Shown piece after piece: positions 32,662 to 44,039 of a DNA stretch of 64,000 bases. The position numbers were made by a program, and so were the translations under genes. Position 1 is the stretch's first letter, and every line of letters begins with the position of its first letter. Source of the DNA: Limnanthes douglasii subsp. nivea (lineage: Eukaryota > Streptophyta > Magnoliopsida > Brassicales > Limnanthaceae); assembly GCA_036936605.1 (NCBI GenBank), contig JAUPFV010000002.1:251741305-251805304 (forward strand), in the 5' to 3' direction. The notes under the pieces are model-generated. The model had not been told where the DNA came from, ran no database searches, and saw nothing but the letters and a program-made list of their open reading frames with translations.

Positions 32662-34932
32662 TTATTTTCTTTGACTAATTAGCACACTCTTTCCTACCTT
32701 GTTGGCTAGGACGAGGAATAAGAGCAAGGGCCGTTGGAGGATAACAGACTTCAGGTGACATTGCTTCAGGAATAACGAGAGTAAATTTCTTGCCAAAATT
32801 ATGAAGTTGATTTTGAAGCTCTTGAACAATTGGATCTTTATCTCGAGCAAGCTCTTGGGATTCATTGAAGTTGATAAAGCTGTCAGGATTAAAGTTGTCA
32901 TCACCTCGATTATGTATGAAGTAATCTCACTTTGTTGAGTACCACTGTATTCAACACACGTTTCATTTTCCTTTGGTTGACTTTGCTGACCTTCCACAGC
33001 TAGAACTTCGTCGGTATCAGATAATACATTTTCGATGGTATGCACAACTTTCTTTTTTCCTTTTTTCTGAGGAGTCGTTTTGGTAGTACCTTTCTTTTGA
33101 TGGGGCATTTTTGTTCGTCCTTTTTGGAGAAGGCTCATTTTCACTCCTTCTTCGATAGTGGGAAGGGTATTTTCTATTGTATTTCTCTTCGAAGTTTTAG
33201 GCATCAGATCTTCTGAAGGGCTAGCCCATATGTGCTAGCTGCCTTTTTATTATTTTTCGCATTCTTTCTATGGGGAAGGTGGCTATCCAATCTATTTCGA
33301 ACCGGTAAAAATAATTTACAATCAGGATGCATTAACCTTTTGACAGCGTGCAAAGGGTTGGGAAGCTCCATCAAATTCTTAGGAAGATGAGCTCACAAGC
33401 TGATTCTCTACAGATGGTTGTTGAGAAAGTTGATAGGTTGGAAGGATGTGTAAAATGCATTGTTCAATTCTTTTCAGCCCAAGTAGCAAGCTTGATAAAC
33501 ATATTTTTTGCATTTTCTCAACGGAGTGCGTAACGCCTCGAAATTTCTATATACACCATAAATTTGATAAGAAATAAGGAGAAAATCAGCTGGAAATATA
33601 ACTTAAGGAAATACAATTAAAGAACTTATGATTACTCCTCCAGACAAGGTTCAATTTAGATGGGTTGGCTTCAAATATTTCTTTACCATTCTCTCAAGCT
33701 CTTGAGACGAAGACCCAATTTTTGTTTCCAAAATTTGTCTGCCCCCAGCAAGTCATCGATGATCTTCAAATCATCATCCAGTGTGAGATGGAAGTATTAG
33801 TCTCTTCGATAATTTAGTCAAGGAAATGAAGTCTTCGATACATAGTGGAATTTGGGACAATCTAGAAGCCATGATCACAGAAAGCAAAGTGAACCATTGA
33901 TTTGGTGTCACATGGGTTGGACACAGATTCAAAATTTCAAAGTACTCAACTATTATGGAGTCCAGCAGAAATCGAAGACCCCAGTTGATGATCTCTGGGT
34001 AGACCATCAATTCATTTTTTTAAAAATTTAAAGGCGTTGCCTTTTTTTTTGGAAGACGAAGTATAATGTTGTCTCATATTCCTCATTATTTTTTCAGATG
34101 AGCTGTTTGGCTCTCTTCGCAACATGTATAAGGAACATTTTTTGAAGCCAAGATGTAGTGGGCATTGAGAGGCTTTAAATTTTCACCAACTGATGCGCGT
34201 ACCTTGTCGGATATTGTGATATGGGTTTTCTTTTTTTTCTTGTCGTACGAGCTTTTCCCTTTGAAGCGATTTTCATCCCTTCACTCTCATATTCCTTCGA
34301 AGATTTTTCTTCTATTTCAACCTCGATATGTGAATGTGTAGCTTCAAAATCTATTCTTCTTCAGATGTCTCGTCCACCAGTTCAGGCGAGTTACTTGAGG
34401 GATTTTGTTCAGACGTTGTTGCTATCTCAACAATCTCCAGTTTTTGTTTGATTGATTGAAAAATAAGTCTCCTCGGATTTTTTTGAAGAAGATTTTGTCA
34501 CCTTGTGATTGGCTCGAGGTGATGATCCAGTAAGAGAAGGTGAGATTCGAGGTGTTTTTGGTGTTCGAGTTCTTGATGACTAACTCTTTTCTGTAAGAGG
34601 AGAAGGTGAAAAGATAGGAATTTTGTTAGGGTCAAAATTACCGTAATGGATTATCTTTGTAAACAAACCAAGAGAAGCGTTGCTTATTAATCCAGCTACT
34701 CTGTATTCATCTGCTCTTTCACTTATACAGAAGTAGTCGTATGATCCGAAGACTTTGTTGTCTGATTTTGGAGATCTGGGTTTTTTGGGAATTCTGGTCT
34801 TTCGATGCTTTCTCATAAACCCGTTGAAGATTGAACGGAAAAGATGAGTTTTCCATTAAAGTTAGTTTATGTAGTTTCTCTCTCAAGAAATTATGTTTGT
34901 GAATTAAACAATGGTTCATAGAGGTATTTATA
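32662..34932 (-). pseudogene. Accessory antisense ORF of element A
   Basis: Runs opposite to gag-pol between integrase and 3' LTR. It starts with a TATA-like CTATAAATACC near 34932, then MRKHRKTRIPKK at 34816, SYDYFCISERADEY and YGNFDPNKIPIF. It continues through several stops (SKEYESEGMKIASKG near 34260, NLMELPNPL near 33380, VKRLMHPDCKLFLPV) and ends in the open piece 32662-33204 with LPTIEEGVK, PQKKGKKK and VLAVEGQQ. Both halves have homologues in element B. It is rich in Lys, Ser and Glu. Tat-lineage elements such as Grande are known to carry antisense ORFs here, but the function is unknown. Confidence 0.65.
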
Positions 34933-35313
34933 GGAAGAGAAAAGTAGTATCGAGAAGTGGAAGAGGTGGAAACTGATTGGATAGAATTTGAAGTGCTTGC
35001 GTAGACAAGAATTTAACATTTGTCACGTTATAGATCTAGTGGCAGACCTAGTACCTAGGGCACCATCATTTTCTTAGAGATAGACTTGGCAGCTGGAATG
35101 TCATCATCTACTTAGCCTCAGCTTCGAATCATGGAAACTTGAATAAGGAGATGGATTTATATTAAATAATTTGACGCATTAAGTTTGAAATATGATGGAA
35201 CAACAAATTTGAAGCAGTTCAAATTATGGATAAGGGGATTTTCATCACCTTAAAAAACATTTGAGGCTATTTAGTTCTCATTCATTTACTTTTATAAGAA
35301 GTAAAGAGGCTAT

Positions 35314-35632
35314 TGATAAGGAAATATAACTCCGAGTACTTAAATATAAAGGACTAATTTTTTTTTATAACAGATTGCATAATTAGAGGAGAGAGTTAGA
35401 ACTTTATATTTTAGTCAGAGTTAACGTGTAATTAAAGCCATTTTGTAACTGTTTCAGCTGAAGCTAAGTCTTCGCGCCTCTATATAAAGGCCAAAACTGA
35501 TCTAATAATAAGGTTTGACGTTTTGAGATAGATTATTCTCGTGACTTGACTTTCTCTTTCTAAAATCTATTTCTCTCTCTACATTGATATTTCTCTCAAT
35601 TTTACTTAGTTAATCCAATATTAACTTAGTAG
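35314..35632 (+). repeat. 3' LTR of gypsy element A
   Basis: Opens TGATAAGGAAATATAACTCC, has TATATAAAGG at 35481-35490, and ends ATTAACTTAGTAG. The last bases align with the 5' remnant at 25323-25360 (CTTAGTCAATCCAAATATTA against CTTAGTTAATCCAATATTA). After 35632 the sequence resumes coding homology with the accessory ORF, so the element ends there within a few bases. Confidence 0.7.
35481..35490 (+). promoter_or_regulatory. TATA box of element A LTR
   Basis: TATATAAAGG, matched by the reverse-strand TATATATAAAGG of element B's LTR. Confidence 0.6.
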
Positions 35633-35649
35633 TGGCAAATTACATCGGG

Positions 35650-36968
35650 TGTCGACTTCCCCATAAATTTGATAGAGCCCCAAAATTCAATATTAGTTGT
35701 GAAGAGATTGGTGGCACCTGATGGTAAGGTGCATCTTCCAGTTTGAACAGATCAGATAGTCACATTCCCTTGAAGAAGAAAGGGAAAAGTAATTAAAAAG
35801 CAGCTAGCACATATGGTGCTAACCCTTTATAGATCCCAATGCCATAGTCAAAAGTAAAGAGGAAGGCAACAGAAAAAATCCTTCCTACTATTGAAGAGGT
35901 AGAGGAGGTTGAGCCCACTTCAAAGATAAATAAAGTTGATACTTCAAAGAAAATAAAGAACACATCCAAGACACCACCACAAAGAAGGGAAAAAAAGAAA
36001 ACTGCACAGACCCTTCAAGAAGTGTTACCTTCCGAGGCTTATGAAGTTATGGTGCTTGAAGATCAGCAAGGATAAGTTGCAACAGACACTTATCAAGGAG
36101 ACAATAAGCAAGGAGAAACTGCAACAGACAATGACCGAGGAGACGATCATTTTGACCCTAATAACTCCATCAACCTCGAACAGTCTCAGAAGCTTGACAG
36201 ATATATGGATCCATGTGTCTAAAATATTCAAGATCAACATCAACGATTTGGTTAAGTGAGTACCCATTTTCTTCCTAAACTGATTAGGTTAGAAAATCCT
36301 TTGTTAACATCGACCTCTGCTTTGATGTCTTGCATCAATCCAAGATTCATGCATGCTGAAGAACCATCCAAAGAGGTGACACTTTCTCTTCAACCATTTA
36401 CCAATCTTGGAACTGCATCACAAAAGTTGTGCCAAAAAGTGGAATCTGCCCAAATCCAGTTGGAGACAATGGCTAAGTGCATGGATCGATATAAGAAAGA
36501 TGCTGCAGCAGAAAATAGGGTGAGGGAGATCTTTGATAAAACAGTAAAGGATCAATTTTATGGATTCCAAGCTGTAAATCGGAATTTCTCAGATGCATCA
36601 TTCATCTCAAAAACCATCTCAGATATGTACAAAAGAATGAGATAGAATAGCTTAATACTTCTCATAAAAATAAAATAAAAGGGCTCAAATCCAAGCATGC
36701 TCAAGAACTATCTGATGAGAAACAAAGATACCCCACTCTTCAAGAATCTTTGAACAAGAGTGAGGATGAAAAGAAAGAGCTAACATAAAACACGGATGCT
36801 CTTAAAACTCAACTCGAGGATGAGAAAAAGATTGTTGTGAAGGTTGTCAAGGAAGAATGTGGAAAAGATATGTTGGTTGCCATTAAGAACGTCGAATAGC
36901 AGAAAACTATTAATCTGCTTCGTGAATTTCATGTCACATTTCCAAAGGCTAACCTGAAAAACTTCTGA
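35650..36968 (+). pseudogene. Accessory antisense ORF of element B, C-terminal half
   Basis: Homologous to minus-strand 33380-32662 of element A at its start (NLIEPQNSI, VKRLVAPDGKVHLPV, ILPTIEEVEEVEP, PPQRREKKK). It continues as a charged, probably coiled-coil region: 36256-36645 is open (AQIQLETMAKCMDRYKKDA, NRVREIFDKTVKDQ), then shifted pieces rich in Lys and Glu (LNKSEDEKKEL, LEDEKKIVVKVVKEE). It is antisense to element B and separated from its N-terminal half by element A. The role is unknown. Confidence 0.6.
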
Positions 36969-37840
36969 GCATTGATTCAATTGAAAATCACCCTAGCGAA
37001 GCTTTTGATCGTGTGCCTAGCTCCTCCGAAAAAGAAGCGGAGCCAGAGGAAAATGCTTATGAGCAGGGGAGTCGTCTGACGGGAACTCTGAGGATAAATA
37101 ACTTTGTTTCTCCCTTTTTGTTTATGCTTGTCATCGAATTTGTTGTAAGATGACTTGCTTTAAGTGAATGGTTTTTTACTTAGCATTAAAAAGTTATTTT
37201 GTGTATCGAATGTTGTAAGATTAAATTTAATGCAGCAATATTTTGTTTCTCCTATATTCCCATGTTTTTCAAACTTATGATTTCATAAAAACAAGTCATG
37301 TTCACCTTGAAATATAATATATATCATAACTGAACTTATAATTTTTGAAGTGAATATACTAGAACCTCAAACTTATCGGTGTGTTTAACAAATGTTAACA
37401 CCTGAAATATAAATAATACATTTATAAAACGTGATACTTCGAATAATATTATGCGTCTGAAGAATGTAGCACTTCGAAAGTTATAATGCGTTTAGAGAAT
37501 GTAGCACTTCGAACATCACAATCCGTTTAGAGAATGTAGCACTTCAAATATGGTTGTTTCTTCGAAAAATGTTTGTAGCACTTCGGAATATTTACTCTTG
37601 GTCAACTTCAAAGATAATCAGTCTTTGATTAGTTACTAAAATAATATAAATACTAATACTTAAACAGCCATTGTCCAAAAAAGAAATTTATTAATAACTT
37701 CAAAGATTTACATGAAACCTTATTAAAACCTCTATGGACCAACAAGGTAGAAAATAGTGTGTCAATTATTTAAAAAAGTTGTCAAAAAACAAAATCATTC
37801 CCAATACAATTTTAGATGTTTTATATTTCAAGGATGTTAA
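36969..37840. other. Spacer between accessory ORF and integrase of element B
   Basis: About 0.9 kb without coding capacity; element A has only about 50 bases at the corresponding place. It contains the 35-bp repeats listed next. Confidence 0.6.
37431..37600 (+). repeat. 35-bp tandem repeats
   Basis: GTAGCACTTCGAA or close variants recur at 37466, 37501, 37536 and 37575, preceded by ATGCGTTTAGAGAAT-like sequence; a degenerate unit starts near 37431. Confidence 0.85.
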
Positions 37841-39146
37841 AACATCCTCCCTTGCACGTCACAAATGCGATAATAATGAGGTTTTATTCTTTCCAAAACC
37901 ATATAAGGTCATTCCTGATTCGGGACCATCTTTCTGAAGCGCTTATCTTTTGTATGGAGGAATACTTTCCTTAAAACTTTATCACCGACTTTGAAACCCC
38001 TCCTTTTTACCTGTGAATTATACCGACTTCTCATCATAGTTTGATAATGAGTCGTGTTCAAATGTGCTCTAACTCTTTTTGCTTCGTCATTCAGGTCCTC
38101 GGAATACTGAAGTACTCTATAAGAAGGTAATATAGATTCTTCATGACTAATAGCATACATGCCATATACTAAGGCAAAAAAAATTCTTTAGTAGCCTTTT
38201 TAGGAGCTGTTCGATAAGCCCCTATCAAATCGTTTGACCACTTTCCTGCAGCCCCTGTCAAATTCTTCTTTATATATTCTAAGATTGATCTATTTGTCAC
38301 CTCCACCTGACCATTTTCTTCGGGATGAAAAGGTGTACAAAAACACTGTGTAATAACCTTCAAAGCAAAAAAATAAAGCCATTTCTCTATTCTTAAATTG
38401 AGGACCATTATTTGTGGTGATTTTTCGAGGTACCCCAAAGCGGTAATAATTATTATTCACAATGAACTTACTAATATCATTGACTTTTGTTCAAGACAAT
38501 GGTTCAACCTCTGCCCACTTTGAAAAATAGTCCACTTCCACGACAATCATTTGGTGTCCTCCATAAGAAATGGTCCTACCAAGTTTATTCCCCATTTATC
38601 AAAAGGAATGGCTTCGGTAATAGACATGAATCGGACTTCAGGTTTGTGAATAGAATTGGAAAATCATTGACAAGTATCACAGCCTCAAACCAAGCTTTTA
38701 ACATCGTTCATAATCGGAGGCTAATAATAACCTGCCAACAAAACCCGACGTGTCAATGCCTTGAACCCACAATGTGATGCACCCTCACCATCATTTAACT
38801 CTCACAAAATTTCTCGAGACTATTGTTTATTTAAGAAATGCAACAATAGCAACAGCCTACTTAGAGATTTCTTGTATAACATCTCATCCAAAACAACATA
38901 GTCATGAGCTTTATACTTCAATTTTTTAGCCAATTACACATCTTAAGGAAACATTCCTCTCAACAAGAAATTCAGGATATCAGTTCTCTAGTCACTTCGT
39001 ATTACATCTGGTGTGATAAAAACTTCTTTTGCATATTTACACTGCTCTAACCGGGTTAGTTTCAAAGGAATCTCCTGTAATAAAATCTAGAGATACTCTT
39101 CTGCGTAAGAAACAGTTGCCAAAGAATCAGCAACTGTATTGTCTCC
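37841..39146 (-). pseudogene. gypsy B integrase
   Basis: On the minus strand 38169-38438 has FCTPFHPEENGQVEVTNRSI with the catalytic Glu, IKKNLTGAAGKW and IGAYRTAPKKATKE. 37909-38160 has YRVLQYSEDLNDEAKR, MRSRYNSQVKRR and FKVGDKVLRK. The core upstream (38440-39100) is present but broken by stops and shifts. Confidence 0.85.
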
Positions 39147-39760
39147 TTAACTGATATGCTTTACAATAACATGGTCAAACAAAAGAGCCAAGTTCTGAAG
39201 CTCTCGAAGATATAAAATTAAATGATCATTTTTAGTTTCGGAAACACCAGCTACTTGTTCCTCTATTAATTGGGAATTTGTTTTCAAACAAACTAAAGTT
39301 GCCCCACAAATGCTCGCAAGACTTAAAGCAGGCAATGCAACTTCATATTCACCTTCATTATTCGATGCATGAAAACCAACTTTAATAGCCTCAAACATTT
39401 CCTCCCCAGATTGAGCAACCAGTAGAACTCCAGCACTGGATCCTAAAATGCAGGAACCTCTATCAGTTCGAACAATCCACAACGAACCTTTTGACAAGAC
39501 CTCTATATTTATCTCTTCATCTAATCTACTTGAATGAAACTCAACAAGAAAATCAGCTAAGTCTTGGGCCATGATAGCCCTTCGAGGAACAAAAATAATA
39601 TCAAAATCTCTCAACTCCACTAACCATTTAGTCATCCTCCCAGAAAGTCGAGGTGTTGTAAAACATTCGTGAATGGAAACGAAGTTCGAACCAAAATAGT
39701 GTGAGCTTGAAAATAGGGGCACATCTTCCTAACAGTCACGGCTAAGCCAGGGTTAACGTT
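39147..39760 (-). pseudogene. gypsy B RNase H and second RNase H-like domain
   Basis: An open piece of 191 codons: RMTKWLVELRDFDIIF, AQDLADFLVEFHSS, then an RVT_3-type domain with GSCILGSSAGVLLV, KVGFHASNNEGEYEVAL and VCLKTNSQLIEEQV. Its longer open frame than element A's copy suggests slightly slower decay here. Confidence 0.87.
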
Positions 39761-40076
39761 TCAATATTCAAATATATTTTTTCTCCTGCCACCAAACTCT
39801 TACTGACATAATAGACTGGCCTCGAAATTCTTGAATCTTCACTTATTAACACAACACTCATAGAAAAATTTGACACTACAATGTAAAAAAAGAGTTACTC
39901 TCCAATTTGAGGTTGGGACAATATCTTTAGTGATGACAATAACTCCTTAATGCTTGAAAATGTTGCTTCACATTTCGAGGTCCACTAAAACTTTTTTGGT
40001 TTTTTGTAATAGTTGGAAAAAAGAAAAAAAAATTATCAGAATACCTGGAAATGAATCTATTAAGAGCAATTAACCT

Positions 40077-40800
40077 TCATGTCAAGATTTTTACTTCTTT
40101 GATAGTTCGAGGTGATGGAATTAGTACCAAAGCCTTTAGTTTCTCTGGATAGACTTCTATCCCATTTTCACTAATAACATAACCCAAGAATTTTCCTGAT
40201 CGAACTCCAAAGGTACACTTCTCTGGATTTATCTTCAATCTGATAGCTCTTAAATTCAAAAACGTCTCCTCTAAATATTCCAAGTGTGCCTCATCTGCTA
40301 GACTCTTGACCAACATGTCATCAATATATACCTCTATGTTTCTTCCAATCTGAGAAGCGAAGGCTTTATTCATTAACCTCTGATATTTTGCTCCAACGTT
40401 CTTTAATCCAAAAGGCATAACCCTGTAACAATACAAGACTTGGTCAATGATGAAGGTGGTGCTCTTTTGATCATTTGAATCCATTTGAATTTGGTTATAC
40501 CTGGAAAGGCATCCATAAAGGACATAATTTTATTTCCTGAAGTGGAATCAATCAATTGGTCTCTTCGAGGAATATAAAATGGATCTTTTGGACAAGCTCG
40601 ATTCAAATCTATGAAGTCAACGCACATCCTCCATTTTCCATTTTTATTTTTAGCGACCACAGGGTTTGCTGTCCATAAGCGATATTTTGACTCCCTTATA
40701 TGCCCGACCCTTGACAAATGATCCACCTCAGTAAAAATAGCCGCTGATTTCTTAAAATAAAAGCACGTCTTTTTTGGATAGCAGGTCGGATCTTCGGATT
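40077..40800 (-). pseudogene. gypsy B reverse transcriptase
   Basis: Two overlapping frames: 40403-40726 (DHLSRVGHIRESKY, VVAKNKNGKWRMCVDFIDLN, RACPKDPFYIPRRDQ, SFMDAFPGI) and 40077-40484 (YRVMPFGLKNVG, the catalytic EVYIDDMLVKS, KINPEKCTFGV, GKFLGYVISENG). One shift separates them near 40480. Confidence 0.9.
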
Positions 40801-41091
40801 AATTTCTAAGCTATGACATACCACCTCAATTGGAACTCCTACCACATCTTATGTTTTCCAAGAGAAAACGTCCAAATTATGGAACAAAATTTATAGCAAC
40901 TGCTGACGTCAATCTTGACTCGGTAATGTTCCTATTAGAAGTACCTTTCCATCCAGGAAAGTATACTCTTCTATGCTTTCACTTACTGTCAGAGAACCCG
41001 AGGTTTCCCTTGGATCATCAACTCCTTCTTCTGCTTCTGAGGTCAACCCCTCTAATTGTTATTCAGTCATTTTGTCACCGCTACATGATCC

Positions 41092-42118
41092 TCAAATTCG
41101 AAGAGTTGCGGCATAACATTTCCTAGCTACCTTTTGATCACTTCGGACAACCCCAACGCGATCTCTGATGACATACTTCAAACATTGGTGGACCGTGGAT
41201 ATAACTGCATACATTCTCAAAAGCCAAGATCTCCCAAAAATGGAATTATAGCTGGTTGGACGATCTACCATCATGAATAAAACTTGAACCTTATTTTAAA
41301 AGACCCATTTCCCAAACACACCCCACCCTCGAATTATCCAATCACCTGAGCCATCACACCTGCAAATCAGATTATAGTACGTTCTGATTGAGAAATTCGA
41401 GGAGGATTACGCATCTTATCATATGTTGACTTGAAAAGAACATTTACATAGCTTCTTGTATCAACCAGTACACTTCGGATTTCAACACCAGCTACTTTCG
41501 CACCAATAACCACTGTATCTACATGAGGACATGCAGTGCCTCTCAAATCATCCTTATCGAAAAGAATAAAAAAACATCTCTCTTACCATACAAATGAGTA
41601 GACATCCCTCCTTCGATTTGAGTAACTAAACTCACCACATGACTCTTTTTAGAGCTATCAGTATTGCCAATTATAGTGTCTCATCCAAAAATTGCAAATG
41701 ACTCAAAGTATTCACATAAAATTCTAACTCGCCCTTGTTTTATCGGCTCATCCACTGCCATCAGAATCAGTCGATCTGGATCTGTATCCAAATATTCCGA
41801 TGCAGCATCAAAATAATCAACCTTAAAATCCAGAATCATTAGATTTTCTGCCTGTGAATTTGGATTTGTGCATGTGAACTCGATGCAACAGGAGTATTGG
41901 ATACATTTCTTTGCTCTTTAACATAGGCTAACAACTTACCATTTTCAATTAGAGTTTGCACCTTATTCAAAAAAACTATACAGTCTGTTGTATCATGTCT
42001 TATATCATTATGATATTTACAAAACCTGTTATTACGCTCTTCCCTTGGTCTATTTATCGGAGCAGGTTTTTTTAACTCACGTACCCCTTAGCCTTTTCCT
42101 AAATTGCAGCAATGTTTT
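41092..42118 (-). pseudogene. gypsy B C-terminal gag and degenerate protease
   Basis: The minus strand shows the gag knuckle CKYHNDIRHDTTDC near 42000 and the protease region EIRSVLVDTRSYVNVL near 41440-41485, with D-T-R where D-S/T-G is expected. The 41092-41274 piece (SYNSIFGRSWL, VVRSDQKVARKCY) parallels 27600-27760 of element A. The left part of gag and the 5' LTR are missing; the homology ends abruptly at about 42118. Confidence 0.8.
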
Positions 42119-43560
42119 CAGTTAAATCAACATAGTACTATAACCAATACACTTGGGGTGAGTGGCGAATATCTCTTTCAATGTAGCTAGATTCTTTTCG
42201 TAACTTTCGACCGTGTTCGCTCCGACTACGTAGCCATAAAACTCAACAAAAAATTTCGCAATCACATCATCATGCAATAACTTCTGAACCATCCCAAGAA
42301 TATTTTTACTAATATACAACGTGCATAACAAGTGGTGTGTGCCCGGAAATATAACCTCGATAGATCTCATAACTCTCAATCGGTAACAATAACCTCAAAA
42401 ATGCACACACACTATCCATCCTCAAACCACGAAGCGTACCCAATGCCCATGTATAATTTGGTATATTCTCCCTGCTCATAAACACATACGAAAAGGTAAA
42501 TATAATGGTTGTTGACGTTACTCAAACAATCTTCAATAACCGTCGTTCAACAACTCCCACGTGGAGTATACATGCTCCTTCAACTTGGTCAACAAATATT
42601 GCATTTAGGGTTTCCCTCATGCTCAACATCACGATATTTTTGGTGAAAATTGTAGATTGCACGCATGTTCGAAAGACTCTTCGGGTATTGATTCTTTAAA
42701 CAACTATATATCTCTTGAGGACGCGAACCAATGTGAGACAAACTACGAACTAGTTTCTCTTGAGTCGGTTTTAGCCTACAAGCGCGAGAATGACCATCTA
42801 AGCGAACATATGGTTCATGATTGTTTTTACCTTTTACCACTTCCAAACTCCATTGCATGGCTAAGACGTCAATCAGTGACCTTTTAACACAAACGGACAA
42901 TTACATTTCTTCGTTGTAGTCTTCCACTTTCTTAAAGTTTCCAGCTTAGCTTTTGAGATGAAAATACCGTATCTCTCGCAAATGTAATCTAATATATGAG
43001 TTCTTCCCTATTTCCCACAATTATATAGCTTGTTAATGATGACAAACTTAATCTTCTTCGATTCTTCATACACAAAAACATCCAATTCATCTTTCGTAAA
43101 TAACCTAGCCGTTGTGAAGATTTTTGCGTAATCAACATCCATATACGGTGGTTTTCCAGGTTCATCCTGCAACGAATAACAATATAATAACAAATATTAA
43201 AATTAAACAAATCTCAAAACAGGAACGAAGAATTGCATATTGGTCGTATGCGATTTGTGACATGTGAACATGCGAGTCGCACCAATGTATGCGATGAATA
43301 CATTTACCTAGTCGCATGAAGGTTCGCGCCTAATAAGAATCTGATCGCGCAATTCGTGCGACGCAACAACTGTTCAACCTAAATATGTGTGCAAATCGAA
43401 TGAAAACATAAAGTAGAGTTCAAATCGTTATCTCCATTTGATATGCATACTCCGCGTCTACCAAGTCATCCGAAGATACTGCAGTTTCATCGTTTTCTAT
43501 AATTATTCCGTTCATTGGATTTTGTGGTAGATTTTGAAGGTCTGAATAGTAAAATGATAG
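42119..43560 (-). pseudogene. Mutator-like (MULE) transposase remnant
   Basis: Reading the minus strand: an exon-like piece near 43460-43530, an intron-like stretch with GCATGCG-type motifs, then DEPGKPPYMDVDYAKIF and ARLFTKDELDVFV. The FAR1/WRKY-GCM1-type zinc region follows (CERYGIFISKAKLETLRKW, KKCNCPFVLKG, SLEVVKGKNNHEPYVRLDGH), then SRPQEIYSCLKNQYP. The MULE core is recognised by NYTWALGTLRGLRM, EVIFPGTHHLLCTLYISKNI and LATLKEIFATHPK. Several stops and shifts occur, and the part with the first catalytic Asp appears deleted near 42520. No terminal inverted repeats found. Confidence 0.78.
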
Positions 43561-43764
43561 TTTTATGATAATAAAAGGTTGGATTTTAGAATCAATTTGG
43601 ATTTATTTTTTATTTTTAATAATTCTCAAACTAAATGGCAATTTGTAATGAGTACGATGAAAAAGAATACTTTAAAATTTTCATGTTTGAGTTTCAAAAA
43701 TAGAAGGATAGGGAGAGAAATATATCAAAATATGATTTTTTAAATGGTCCTAAAATGAACAGTT
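43561..43764. other. A/T-rich spacer before segment B
   Basis: No gene or repeat recognised. Confidence 0.5.
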
Positions 43765-44039
43765 TTATAGTTTAGGATGTTATAGCTAAATTATAAAGTT
43801 TATTTGGAAAGTAAAACTAAATTATAAAGTTGATATGGTAATTTACCAAAAATAATGAACACATGTTAGGGAGTAACATTATGTCCTACCATCTTTATAC
43901 AGAATAACAAAAGATGCCTTCAAAGGGGGGTTTTACAAAAACCACCAAGAACTTAAATTTAAGTTTTTGCACTCACTCTAGCTATAAAAAAAACGAAAAG
44001 AAGTTCTCTTCAAAATTTGAAAGATCGCCATCAATTACC

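Larger units (their letters stand above)
25323..35632 (+). mobile_element. Ty3/gypsy element A (Tat-like), plus strand, nested in element B, itself hosting a TRIM
   Basis: Order: a short 5' LTR remnant (about 25323-25360), primer-site-like sequence, gag, protease, reverse transcriptase, RNase H, integrase (reverse transcriptase before integrase defines gypsy), an accessory ORF on the opposite strand, and a 3' LTR (35314-35632). Most of the 5' LTR has been lost. Element B's accessory ORF is found in two parts on either side, its N-terminal half to the left and C-terminal half to the right, which is the evidence for nesting. Pol carries many stops. Confidence 0.82.
23695..42118 (-). mobile_element. 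Ty3/gypsy element B (Tat-like), minus strand, interrupted by element A, 5' truncated
   Basis: Reading the minus strand from 42118: C-terminal gag knuckle, degenerate protease, reverse transcriptase, RNase H, integrase, then downstream an accessory ORF on the opposite (plus) strand, then the 3' LTR ending near 23695. Element A (25323-35632) is inserted in the accessory ORF. B has lost its 5' LTR and gag N-terminus where MULE sequence abuts at about 42119. Protein similarity to element A runs through all domains and the LTRs are alignable, so both are one family. Confidence 0.82.

Noticed and set aside
32662..33204. Host gene on the minus strand
   Set aside because: Position between gypsy integrase and 3' LTR, and a homologue in the same place of element B, show that it belongs to the retrotransposon.
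35314..35632. An independent solo LTR between two gypsy elements
   Set aside because: Its end matches the 5' remnant of element A at 25323-25360 and its orientation and position fit A's own 3' LTR.
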